Of a DNA stretch of 34,576 nucleotides, positions 1-7,321 are shown piece after piece. Origin of the DNA: Verrucomicrobiota bacterium (lineage in GTDB: Bacteria > Verrucomicrobiota > Verrucomicrobiia > CAIQCK01). The stretch spans positions 1 through 34,576 of the forward strand of contig JACRKA010000125.1 of the NCBI GenBank assembly GCA_016219905.1, given 5' to 3'. The notes under the pieces were generated by a model. That model searched no databases. It saw only the letters and a program-made list of their open reading frames with translations, and was not told the origin of the DNA. Numbering within the stretch: position 1 is the first letter of the stretch; each line of letters starts with the position of its first letter. The position numbers were made by a program, and so were the translations under genes.

Positions 1-453
1 AACGACTGCGGCGACGTCATCATCGGCAAAGACGCCGACACCCCCAGTCAGCTTTCGCCCGCCGACGGGCAGGATTCGTTCCTCGACCAGGGCGGGCAAG
101 TCCGCCGCGGCGTGGCCACCAACGGAGTCTGGAATGTCGTCGTGGACCGCGCGGGCGATTACGAATTCGAACTGCGCCGCTGGCCGCGCGAAGCCGATGC
201 CGCGCTGGCCGCCGGCCTGCCAGCGCACAAGCACACCGATGGCGAGTTCCCGCCCGGCGTCGCGTTGCCCATCGCGAAAGCGCGGCTGAAGATCGGCAGC
301 TTCGACGAAAGCCGTGCCATCGCAGCGGACGACAAGGCCGTGATGTTCACGGCGATGCTGAAACCGGGCCGCACGCAATTACAGACATGGTTCTACGACG
401 CCGAGCGCCGTGAGCTGTGCGGCGGCTACTACGTTTACGTGCGGCGGAAGTGA
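1..453 (+). CDS. Arylsulfatase, C-terminal fragment (5' end outside window)
   Basis: The frame is open from base 1 and ends at TGA 451-453, giving about 150 residues of the C-terminal part of a sulfatase. The stretch GVWNVVVDRAGDYEFELRRW followed by PREAD is typical of the C-terminal beta-rich domain of large planctomycetal and verrucomicrobial arylsulfatases. In these it follows the alkaline-phosphatase-fold catalytic domain and usually reads NG-W-V-V-x-G-x-Y-E-F-x-L-R-R-W-P. The catalytic Cys/Ser motif lies upstream of the window, so activity cannot be judged. The family hydrolyses sulfate esters, usually on polysaccharides, outside the cytoplasm. The next gene starts 44 bp downstream on the same strand, so the two may be co-transcribed. 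Confidence 0.8.
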   Translation, partial: NDCGDVIIGKDADTPSQLSPADGQDSFLDQGGQVRRGVATNGVWNVVVDRAGDYEFELRRWPREADAALAAGLPAHKHTDGEFPPGVALPIAKARLKIGSFDESRAIAADDKAVMFTAMLKPGRTQLQTWFYDAERRELCGGYYVYVRRK

Positions 454-497
454 CTGCTTGCTTGATTTGCGCGGCGCCCTTCCGCGAAGATGCGAAC

Positions 498-1424
498 ATG
501 AACTCCGGTGTTGAGATTTCCCGCCGCCGTTTCCTCGCATCCTCCATTGCCGCGCTCGCCGGCGGTAGTGTGACCGCATGGGGTGGCGACAAGCCGTTGC
601 CAATGCGCAAGGTCGTCGTCGGCGCGCATCCGTGGGTCTATGCGGCCACGCAGCCGAAATACGACATCACGCGCGTGTTGCCGCAGATTTTTGACGACAT
701 GAGCTATGCCGGACTTGACGGCATCGAGTTGATGCATACCGCGCTGCTGCCTGATGACGCCGTCGAGCGCATCGGCGAACTGTCACAGAAACACAAGCTG
801 CCTGTCATCGGCACATCGTTCGGCGGCGCGATGTGGGACCGCGCGAAGCATCAGGAGGTTCTCGACGACGCGGCGAAAGTGATTCCGCGGCTCGCAAAGC
901 TCGGCGGCCGCACACTCGGCACGTCGGTGGGCGCGGTCAAGTGGGGCCAGAAGACCCGCAAGTCGCCGGAGCAACTCGATGCGCAGGCTGATGTGCTCCG
1001 CAAGATCATCGCCATCTGCGAGAAGAACGGCGTCGTGCTCAACCTTCACAACCACACTTACGAAGTTGAGAACGACCTGCATGACCTCAAAGGCACGCTC
1101 GCGCGCATTCCCGACGTGAAGCTCGGCCCCGACCTGAACTGGCTGGTGCGTGGTGGCGTGGATCCCGTCGCGTTCATCCGGCAATACGGCAAGCAGATCG
1201 TCTTCCTACACCTCCGCGACCAGAAGAAGGACGGCCGCTGGTCGGAGGCGCTTGGCGAGGGCGACATGGATTACGCCGCCATCGCCGCGGCGTTGCGCGA
1301 GATCAACTTCGCCGGCCACGCGATCATCGAACTGGCCCACGAGCGCGACTTCAAGCCGACGCGGCCGCTGCGCGAGAGCCTGAAAATGAGCCGTGAGTTT
1401 GTGAGGAAGGTGTTGGGGTATTGA
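498..1424 (+). CDS. Tat-exported sugar phosphate isomerase/epimerase-like TIM barrel
   Basis: This 308-residue protein belongs to the xylose-isomerase-like/AP-endonuclease-2 TIM-barrel superfamily (PF01261 type). The start at ATG 498 places a twin-arginine leader, SRRRFLASS, at residues 8-16; the frame is open further upstream but that overlaps the sulfatase tail. Putative metal-ligand motifs appear in the usual order: IELM (E77), LHNHTYE (H184, H186, E189), GPDLNW (D212), FLHLRD (H238) and IIELAH (E279). Members isomerise or epimerise sugars or cyclitols, or act as 3-keto-sugar processing enzymes. A Tat leader on this fold is recurrent in this kind of organism and suggests periplasmic action. 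The sugar substrate cannot be read from the sequence. It follows the sulfatase by 44 bp. Confidence 0.85.
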   Translation: MNSGVEISRRRFLASSIAALAGGSVTAWGGDKPLPMRKVVVGAHPWVYAATQPKYDITRVLPQIFDDMSYAGLDGIELMHTALLPDDAVERIGELSQKHKLPVIGTSFGGAMWDRAKHQEVLDDAAKVIPRLAKLGGRTLGTSVGAVKWGQKTRKSPEQLDAQADVLRKIIAICEKNGVVLNLHNHTYEVENDLHDLKGTLARIPDVKLGPDLNWLVRGGVDPVAFIRQYGKQIVFLHLRDQKKDGRWSEALGEGDMDYAAIAAALREINFAGHAIIELAHERDFKPTRPLRESLKMSREFVRKVLGY

Positions 1425-1459
1425 CTCCGGCGAGTGGCGCTGGTTGCCATCTGTCGAAC

Positions 1460-1620
1460 AGCTCCGTAGGAGCGTCATGTTTATAGCCACGCCGCCAATC
1501 CTGAATAGCTCCGTAGGAGCGACATGGCATTGGTTGGACGACACGCGGCACATGCCGCTCCTACGGAGCTTGGCGTCCTCTGACTCCGGGGGCTATAAAC
1601 ATGGCGCTCCTGACGGAGCT
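1460..1620. repeat. Nested cluster of four GCTCC-GTA-GGAGC hairpin repeats
   Basis: The gap between the isomerase-like gene and the fucosidase holds four copies of one short palindrome. They lie at 1461-1473 and 1508-1520 (forward, GCTCCGTAGGAGC) and at 1557-1569 and 1606-1619 (opposite orientation, the last with a 4-nt loop). The outer pair is extended by a perfect 13-nt inverted repeat, CATGTTTATAGCC at 1476-1488 against GGCTATAAACATG at 1591-1603. Each copy can form its own 5-bp hairpin, and the cluster as a whole can fold into nested arms. This is a REP/BIME-like arrangement. No transposase is nearby. It could act as a transcript-stabilising or attenuating structure for the downstream operon, but that is inference. 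Confidence 0.85.
1570..1599 (+). promoter_or_regulatory. Weak sigma-70-like promoter carried partly by a repeat
   Basis: TTGGCG at 1570-1575 and TATAAA at 1594-1599 are separated by 18 bp, about 48 bp before the fucosidase ATG. The -10-like TATAAA lies inside the last repeat copy. This is a pattern match only, and housekeeping promoters of this phylum are poorly defined. Confidence 0.25.
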
Positions 1621-1646
1621 TGGACTGCACCAGAAAGGAACTTCTC

Positions 1647-2882
1647 ATGAATCGTCGAACCTTCATCACTGTCCTGGGCGGTGCGACTGTGGCCGGCGGA
1701 CTGCTGCGCAACGCGAAGGCTGCGGCCGGTGTGCCGTCGTATCTGAAGAACCACGCCGACCTTTTCGCCAAAGACCCGCACGCCGCGGCGCTGGCGTGGT
1801 TCAAGGATGCGAAGTTCGGGCTGTTTATGCACTACGGCCTCTACGCGCTGCTGGGGCGCGGCGAGTGGGTGATGTTTCGCGAGGCGATCCCGGTGGCCGA
1901 ATACGAGAAGCTCAAGGAGCAGTTCCGCGCGGAGAAGTTCGACGCGGACTTCATCACCGACATGGCCTGTGAGGCGGGGATGCGCTACGTCAACATCACC
2001 TCGCGCCACCACGACAGCTTCTGCCTGTTCGGCTCGAGACAATCCGATTACACGAGCGTCAACAGCCCCGCCAAGCGCGACCTCGTCGGCGAACTGGCCG
2101 AACAGTGCCGAAAGAAGGGGCTGGGCTTGTTTCTTTATTACTCGTATGGCCTGGACTGGCGGCATCCGTATTTCTATCCGCGCAAGTTCGGCCCGATGGC
2201 GCGGCCGGATTACAAGACGCCAGAGCCGCGCTACAAATGGGAGAAGGACGAGGATTTCAAGCATTACATCGAGTTCGTCCACGGCCAGATCAAGGAACTG
2301 CTCACCAACTACGGCCCGCTCGCGGGCATCTGGTTCGACCCGATCATGGCGTTCTACGCGCGGCCGGACCTGTTCCCGATCCGCGAGACCTATGCGATGA
2401 TCCGTCAATTGCAGCCGCAGACGCTGCTCTGCTTCAAACAAGGCGCGACCGGCACGGAGGACTTCGCCGCGCCGGAGCGCACCGGCCAGTCGCTAGCCGA
2501 GCGCGTCCGCAAACAGTTCGGTGAGGAAAAAGGCAAGATCGCCGCCGACGCGTGGGAGTCGAACAAGGCGAAGCACAACGAGATTTGCGACACGTTGCAG
2601 CCGCACATGTGGGGCTATGTTCAGAAGGACGACGGTGCGCATCTGGACGCCGACGAGGTGTTGCGGCGGCTCAGCTACGCGTTCCATCAGAACTGCAACT
2701 TGTTGATGAACACCGGCCCCTTGCCCGACGGCTCGATTCATCCGGTGGACGTGAAGACGCTGAAGGAAGTCGGCCGCCGGATCAAAGAGAACGGCTGGCC
2801 CGCGCCGGTCGCGCCACCTCCGCCGCCTCCGACGGGCAAAGCGAAAGCGAAGAAAGGCAAACAAGGCCCCGCCACCGAGTAG
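1647..2882 (+). CDS. Tat-exported alpha-L-fucosidase, GH29 family
   Basis: This 411-residue GH29-type protein would release terminal alpha-L-fucose by a retaining mechanism. ATG 1647 is preceded by AAAGGAA at about 1634-1640 and gives a twin-arginine-like leader, NRRTFITVLGG. The family core is clear: KFGLFMHYGLYALLGRGEW near residues 55-75, then ITSRHHDSFCLF, KRDLVGELAEQC and LGLFLYYS. The nucleophile Asp is expected at D231 in AGIWFDP. The C-terminus (MNTGPLPDGSIHP) matches the end of the GH29 barrel (normally NxGPxxDG). It is followed by a six-proline run and a Lys/Ala/Gly-rich tail of about 20 residues that is not part of the fold. No C-terminal carbohydrate-binding module is present. It heads a tight operon; the next gene's Shine-Dalgarno overlaps its stop codon. 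Confidence 0.93.
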   Translation: MNRRTFITVLGGATVAGGLLRNAKAAAGVPSYLKNHADLFAKDPHAAALAWFKDAKFGLFMHYGLYALLGRGEWVMFREAIPVAEYEKLKEQFRAEKFDADFITDMACEAGMRYVNITSRHHDSFCLFGSRQSDYTSVNSPAKRDLVGELAEQCRKKGLGLFLYYSYGLDWRHPYFYPRKFGPMARPDYKTPEPRYKWEKDEDFKHYIEFVHGQIKELLTNYGPLAGIWFDPIMAFYARPDLFPIRETYAMIRQLQPQTLLCFKQGATGTEDFAAPERTGQSLAERVRKQFGEEKGKIAADAWESNKAKHNEICDTLQPHMWGYVQKDDGAHLDADEVLRRLSYAFHQNCNLLMNTGPLPDGSIHPVDVKTLKEVGRRIKENGWPAPVAPPPPPPTGKAKAKKGKQGPATE

Positions 2883-2891
2883 GAGAAGATC

Positions 2892-4343
2892 ATGCGACAT
2901 TCCCTGTTGATTCTGGCGATTGCTTGCGGCCACGCAATGGCCGCCGAGAAGCTTAACGTCCTCTTCATCGCCTCCGACGACATGCGGCCGCAACTCGGCT
3001 GCTACGGCGACAAGCTGGTGAAGTCGCCCAACCTCGACAAACTCGCCGCGCGCGGGATGGTGTTCGAGCGGGCGTTTTGCCAACAGGCACTTTGCTCCCC
3101 GTCGCGCATCTCGCTGCTGACAGGACGCCATCCGTGGACGACGCGCATCTACCAGATCGGGCCATTCCTGCGCGAGACCATGCCGGACGTGGTCACGTTG
3201 CCGCAGCACTTCAAGAACAACGGCTATTTCACCCGCAGTCTCGGCAAGGTTTATCATGTCGGCATTGACGATCCGCCGTCGTGGAGCGTGCCGCCATGGC
3301 ATTCCAAGGCGCCGCGTTACGGGCCGGAGGCGCAGGCGCTGGTGAAGAAACAGGTCGCTGAAATGAAAGCACGAGGCGAGGTGATCCCAAAGACAGGCAA
3401 GAAGCTGCCGATCTTCCGTGGCCCGGCCTTCGAGGCGCCGGACCTCGCAGACGCCGACCTGCTCGACGGCGACACCACGCGCGAGGCTCTCGCGGCGATG
3501 CGCGAACTGGCAGCCAAGCCGCAGCAGCCGTTCTTCCTCGCCGTCGGCTTCGCCAACCCGCACGTGCCGTGGGTCGCGCCGAAGCGATACTGGGACCTCT
3601 ACCACGCCGAGGACATTCCACTGCCGCCAAATCAGTTCGCGCCGAAGAACGCTCCTGAGTTCGCTGCGAAGTCCGGCGATGATTTCTACTGGTATAGCAA
3701 CGTGCCCAAAGACCGCGTCATCACGCCGGAGTTTGGCCGCCAATGCCTGCACGGCTACCTCGCCGCGATCAGTTACGTGGACGCCTGCGTGGGCCGGCTG
3801 CTTGACGAACTCGACCGCCTCGGCCTGCGCGAGAAGACCCTCGTCGTCTTCTGGGGCGACCACGGCTACTACATGGGTGAGCACAGTTGGTGGGGCGGCA
3901 AGCACAACAACTACGAGGGCGCCACACGCGCGCCGTTGCTGGCCGCGCTGCCCGGCCAGAAGACCGCCGGCCAGAAGACCCGGGCGCTTGTCGAGTTTGT
4001 GGACATCTTTCCATCGCTGGCCGACCTCTGCGGCCTGCCGCCGTCGCCGGGAGTCGAGGGCACGAGCTTCAAGCCGTTGCTCGACGACCCGAAGCGGCCG
4101 TGGAAGAAGGCGGCGTTCAGCGAATACCCGAAAGGCGGCAATCAAGGAATCGCGATGCGCACGGACCGCTACCGTTATGTCGAGTGGAAGGACAAGAAAG
4201 GCGAGATCGTCGCGCGCGAACTCTACGACCACCAGGCCGACCCGCAGGAGAACGAGAACGTCGCCGGCAAACCGGAGCACGCAAAGGTCATCGCCACACT
4301 CGGCGCGCAGGTGAAAGCCGGATGGAAAGCGGCGAGGCCATGA
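2892..4343 (+). CDS. Exported sulfatase, iduronate-2-sulfatase-like
   Basis: This 483-residue type I sulfatase has a Sec signal peptide at residues 1-18 (RHSLLILAIACGHAMAAE). The N-terminal metal site ASDDMRP is at 28-34, and the formylglycine motif C68-S-P-S-R72 is followed by ISLLTGRHP. The segment RPQLGCYGDKLVKSPNLDKL and the later GKVYHVGI, PPSWS and WGDHGYYMGEHSWWGGK match the iduronate-2-sulfatase branch closely. C68 must be oxidised to formylglycine by a maturase, which is not encoded in this window. The expected reaction is hydrolysis of a 2-O-type sulfate ester on a uronic acid or other sugar; the actual substrate is not known. AGGAGA at 2881-2886 provides a strong ribosome site. The stop overlaps the next start by 4 bp (ATGA). 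Confidence 0.93.
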   Translation: MRHSLLILAIACGHAMAAEKLNVLFIASDDMRPQLGCYGDKLVKSPNLDKLAARGMVFERAFCQQALCSPSRISLLTGRHPWTTRIYQIGPFLRETMPDVVTLPQHFKNNGYFTRSLGKVYHVGIDDPPSWSVPPWHSKAPRYGPEAQALVKKQVAEMKARGEVIPKTGKKLPIFRGPAFEAPDLADADLLDGDTTREALAAMRELAAKPQQPFFLAVGFANPHVPWVAPKRYWDLYHAEDIPLPPNQFAPKNAPEFAAKSGDDFYWYSNVPKDRVITPEFGRQCLHGYLAAISYVDACVGRLLDELDRLGLREKTLVVFWGDHGYYMGEHSWWGGKHNNYEGATRAPLLAALPGQKTAGQKTRALVEFVDIFPSLADLCGLPPSPGVEGTSFKPLLDDPKRPWKKAAFSEYPKGGNQGIAMRTDRYRYVEWKDKKGEIVARELYDHQADPQENENVAGKPEHAKVIATLGAQVKAGWKAARP

Positions 4344-5722
4344 ACCGTCGCGCTTTCCTTACGAGCTTGGGCGCAGCCTCGGCGGGCGGGGCTGTCTCTG
4401 CCGCCGAGCCGTCAGCCCACGGGAACGATAATTCCGGACTTCATGAAGTCCGGAATTATCGTTCCCGGCCTTTGCCAGCCGATGTGCTGGTCATCGGCGG
4501 CGGCACGGCGGGGACCATCGCGGCCATCCAAGCCGGCCGGCTCGGTGCGCGAACGATTCTCGTCGAGGCAGGCAGCCAGCTTGGTGGCACGACGACCACG
4601 GCGGGCGTGGATTTTCCCGGCTTGTTTCACGCGTGGGGCAAGCAAGTCATCGCCGGCATCGGTTGGGATCTGGTGGCACGGACGGTGGAACTCAACAGCG
4701 ACGACCTTCCCGATTTCACAAAGCCGACCGGCAGTCAGCACTGGAAGCATCAGGTCCGTCTCTGTGGCGCGCTTTATGCGGCGCTCGCCGAGGAGGCGTG
4801 CGTGAAAGCGGGCGTTCAACTCCGATACTACGAGTTTCCCATTGCCATCGAGCAGACCGCCGCCGGCTGGAAAGTCCAACTCGCCGGCAAGGGCACGCAG
4901 GTCGAAGTCGCAGCGAAGCAACTGGTGGACTGCACCGGCAACGCGTCGGCGGTCGGCATGATCGGCCTGCCGCGACAACGCGACAAGACCACGCAACCCG
5001 GCTCGCTCATCTACCGCCTCGGCGGCTACGATGCCGCCACGCTCGACATGAGCGCGCTTCAGGCGAAGGCCGCCACCGCCGTGAAAGCCGGCACGCTCAA
5101 GCTGACAGATGTCAACGGCAACATCGCCGGCTTTCTGCGCAGCGGCGGCGAGAACGCGATGCACGTTCCCGGCGCCGATTCGTCCACGTCCGAGACACAC
5201 ACCGCGACGAACATCCGCGGCCGGCAGTCGCTGCTGCGCGTGATGCGTTTCCTGAAGCAGCAGCCGGGTTTTGCCGGCTTGTGCATCGAGCGGTTGCAGC
5301 CGGAGACCGGTGTGCGCGAGACGTTCCGCATCGTCGGCGAGACGACGGTGACGGTGAACGACTACGTCGCGGGCCGCGTCTTTGACGATGCGGTGGCGTA
5401 TTCGTTCTACCCGATTGACCTGCATGTCGAACACGGCGTGCGGCCTGAGCATCTGAAGGAAGGCGTTGTGCCGACGATTCCGCGCGGCGCGCTGGTCCCG
5501 AAAGGTAGCAAGAACCTGATGGTCGCGGGCCGTTGCTTGAGCAGCGACCGGCTGGCGAACTCCGCGTTGCGCGTCCAGGCCTCCTGCATGGCGATGGGCC
5601 AGGCCGCCGGCGTCACCGCGGCGCTGGCGGCGCGTGCGGGAACGACGCCGTCGCAAGTCGCCATGCTGGACATCAGGCACACGTTGGCCGAACATGGCGC
5701 CATTGTGCCAAAGACGACTTAG
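4340..5722 (+). CDS. Tat-exported FAD-dependent oxidoreductase (FAD_oxidored type)
   Basis: This 460-residue flavoprotein starts at ATG 4340, overlapping the sulfatase stop as ATGA, so translation is probably coupled. The leader NRRAFLTSLGAASAGG fits Tat export of a folded, FAD-loaded enzyme. The dinucleotide fold is at residues 49-58 (VLVIGGGTAG), with LVEAGSQLGGT following. LVDCTGNA and a C-terminal FAD motif, LMVAGRCLSSDRLANSALRV plus MGQAAG, match the PF12831 family common in polysaccharide-degradation clusters of this phylum. The electron acceptor and substrate are unknown; oxidation of a sugar hydroxyl is plausible. Residues 28-43, between leader and FAD fold, are encoded by a perfect 46-bp palindrome. 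Confidence 0.88.
   Translation: MNRRAFLTSLGAASAGGAVSAAEPSAHGNDNSGLHEVRNYRSRPLPADVLVIGGGTAGTIAAIQAGRLGARTILVEAGSQLGGTTTTAGVDFPGLFHAWGKQVIAGIGWDLVARTVELNSDDLPDFTKPTGSQHWKHQVRLCGALYAALAEEACVKAGVQLRYYEFPIAIEQTAAGWKVQLAGKGTQVEVAAKQLVDCTGNASAVGMIGLPRQRDKTTQPGSLIYRLGGYDAATLDMSALQAKAATAVKAGTLKLTDVNGNIAGFLRSGGENAMHVPGADSSTSETHTATNIRGRQSLLRVMRFLKQQPGFAGLCIERLQPETGVRETFRIVGETTVTVNDYVAGRVFDDAVAYSFYPIDLHVEHGVRPEHLKEGVVPTIPRGALVPKGSKNLMVAGRCLSSDRLANSALRVQASCMAMGQAAGVTAALAARAGTTPSQVAMLDIRHTLAEHGAIVPKTT
4421..4466. repeat. Perfect 46-bp palindrome inside the FAD oxidoreductase gene
   Basis: The 46 bases are their own exact reverse complement: one half begins GGGAACGATAATTCCGG, with the centre at CTTCATGAAG. 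The local AT content is far above that of the surrounding gene. In the host frame it is read as GNDNSGLHEVRNYRS without a stop, placed between the Tat leader and the first beta strand of the FAD domain. Of the three forward frames only one (…CGA TAA…) contains a stop. Confidence 0.95.
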
Positions 5723-5741
5723 AGAAAGGGGAATGCCGCAC

Positions 5742-7313
5742 ATGAAAACAACGACTGTTTCACGCTGGAACCTCTGCTGTCTGGCCTTCGCTGCCGCCAT
5801 CGCGTGGGCCGTGTTTGATGTTTCCGCCGCCGCCGCGCCGGCTCAGAAACCGGCGCCGACGCCCGTGCTGAAGGCCGGCTTTGCCGAGCGCGACATCACG
5901 CCGGACATCGGCATGGAAGCGCCGGGCGGTTACGGCAAGAGTTACCACCGCGTCTTCCACGACCCGTGCAAGGTCCGCGCCGCCGTGTTCGACGACGGCA
6001 AGAAGCGTGTCGCACTCGTCGGCATTGACCTGTTGTTCGTGACCCGCCACTTCGTGCAGGAGGTGCGCGCGGAGATCCAGAAACGCTGCGGCATCAAGCC
6101 GGAGTGCGTGCTCATCGGCGCGTCGCATTCGCATTCGTCGGGGCCGATCGGCATGGGCGAGCCGGGCGATTTCGACAACGCCTCGGAGCTGGTCAAGGAC
6201 TTGGTCAATAACAAAGGCATCGTTTCCAACCCCGGTTACACACAGTTGCTCAAGCGGCAAACCGTCGAGGCCGTCGCGTTTGCCAACGAGACGCGCACTG
6301 ACGCGAAGGCCGCCGTCGGCTTCGGCCACGAGGACAAGGTCGCGTTCAACCGTCGCCTGCGCATGAAGAACGGCCTGAGCTTCTCGCATCCCGGCGCGGG
6401 CAATCCCGACATCATCGCTTACGCCGGGCCGACCGACCCGCAGGTGGGCGTGGTGGGCGTGTGGGACTTGAAGGGCAACCTGCTTGGCGTGGTCGTGAAC
6501 TTTTCCTGCCACGCGACGACCAGCCCCGGCGGCATCTCGGCGAACTGGATCTGGGCGATGGAGCAGACGTTGCGCGGCGCGACCGGCAACGCCTCGCTGC
6601 CCGTGGTCTTCATGCAGGGCGCGTGCGGCGACGTGACGCAGGTGGACAACCTGGCGAAGTTTCAGAATCCTGCCGCCGAGGAATGGTGCCAGCTCGTCGG
6701 CGGCCGGGTCGGCGCGGAGGCGTTCAAGACGCTGCTGCTGATCCGCCGCGGCGCGTCCAGCGACATCCCGCTCGATGTGCGGCAGAAGGTCTGGAACATC
6801 AAGCGCCGCGCGCCCTCGCCGGAGAAGGTGAAGAAGGCGCTGGAGCTGGTCCAGAAAACCCCGAAGGAAGTCGGCGCGACGGAGTGGACTTTCGCGAAGG
6901 AGACCGTGGTTCTCGACGCGCTGATGAAGTCACGGCCGGAGGTGGAGGTCGAGGTGCAGGCGGTGCAGGTCGGCCCGGCGGTGTTCGTGACGAACCCGGC
7001 GGAGTATTTCGTCCAGTTCGGCCTCGACATCAAGAAGGGCAGCAAGTTCCCGTTCACATTCCCGGTCGAACTGGCCAACGGCATCTGCGGCTACGTGCCG
7101 ACGGAGGAAGCGCTCGGCCCGCACGGCGGCGGCTACGAGACGCGATTGACCGGTTACAGCAATCTCGAAGTCAGCGGCGGCCGCCAGATGGCCGACGCCG
7201 GCATCGAACTCGCCAACCAGATGACGCCCGGCCCGGTGCCGCAGCCGCCGCCCGTTGTGCCGGGCGGCAAGGCGCCGTGGACCTACGGCAACCTCCCGCC
7301 GGAACTCGAGTAG
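5742..7313 (+). CDS. Exported neutral/alkaline ceramidase-like hydrolase
   Basis: This 523-residue protein resembles the N-terminal catalytic domain of neutral/alkaline non-lysosomal ceramidase (PF04734). ATG 5742 is chosen over ATG 5733 because AAAGGGGA at 5725-5732 is then correctly spaced. A hydrophobic leader spans residues 8-31. Family hallmarks are AGFAERDITPD (45-55), the zinc-type motif GASHSHSSGP (126-135), VVNFSCHATT (H257) and MQGACGDVTQ (291-300). Where characterised ceramidases have catalytic Ser in a G-D-x-S-P context, this protein has Thr299. It also lacks the usual length, stopping soon after a Pro-rich end. It may therefore cleave an amide or ester other than ceramide. Such proteins are abundant in Verrucomicrobiota and Planctomycetota with unproven substrates. 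It is 19 bp downstream of the oxidoreductase gene. Confidence 0.82.
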   Translation: MKTTTVSRWNLCCLAFAAAIAWAVFDVSAAAAPAQKPAPTPVLKAGFAERDITPDIGMEAPGGYGKSYHRVFHDPCKVRAAVFDDGKKRVALVGIDLLFVTRHFVQEVRAEIQKRCGIKPECVLIGASHSHSSGPIGMGEPGDFDNASELVKDLVNNKGIVSNPGYTQLLKRQTVEAVAFANETRTDAKAAVGFGHEDKVAFNRRLRMKNGLSFSHPGAGNPDIIAYAGPTDPQVGVVGVWDLKGNLLGVVVNFSCHATTSPGGISANWIWAMEQTLRGATGNASLPVVFMQGACGDVTQVDNLAKFQNPAAEEWCQLVGGRVGAEAFKTLLLIRRGASSDIPLDVRQKVWNIKRRAPSPEKVKKALELVQKTPKEVGATEWTFAKETVVLDALMKSRPEVEVEVQAVQVGPAVFVTNPAEYFVQFGLDIKKGSKFPFTFPVELANGICGYVPTEEALGPHGGGYETRLTGYSNLEVSGGRQMADAGIELANQMTPGPVPQPPPVVPGGKAPWTYGNLPPELE

Positions 7314-7321
7314 CCAGCCAC

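Noticed and set aside
2493-4280. 595-codon antisense frame opposite the fucosidase and sulfatase genes
   Set aside because: The plus-strand proteins have intact catalytic motifs; the antisense frame spans two genes and shows none.
5634-5741. Upstream extension of the ceramidase-like gene
   Set aside because: It overlaps the oxidoreductase gene and is Arg-rich; ATG 5742 gives the signal peptide and correct ribosome-site spacing.
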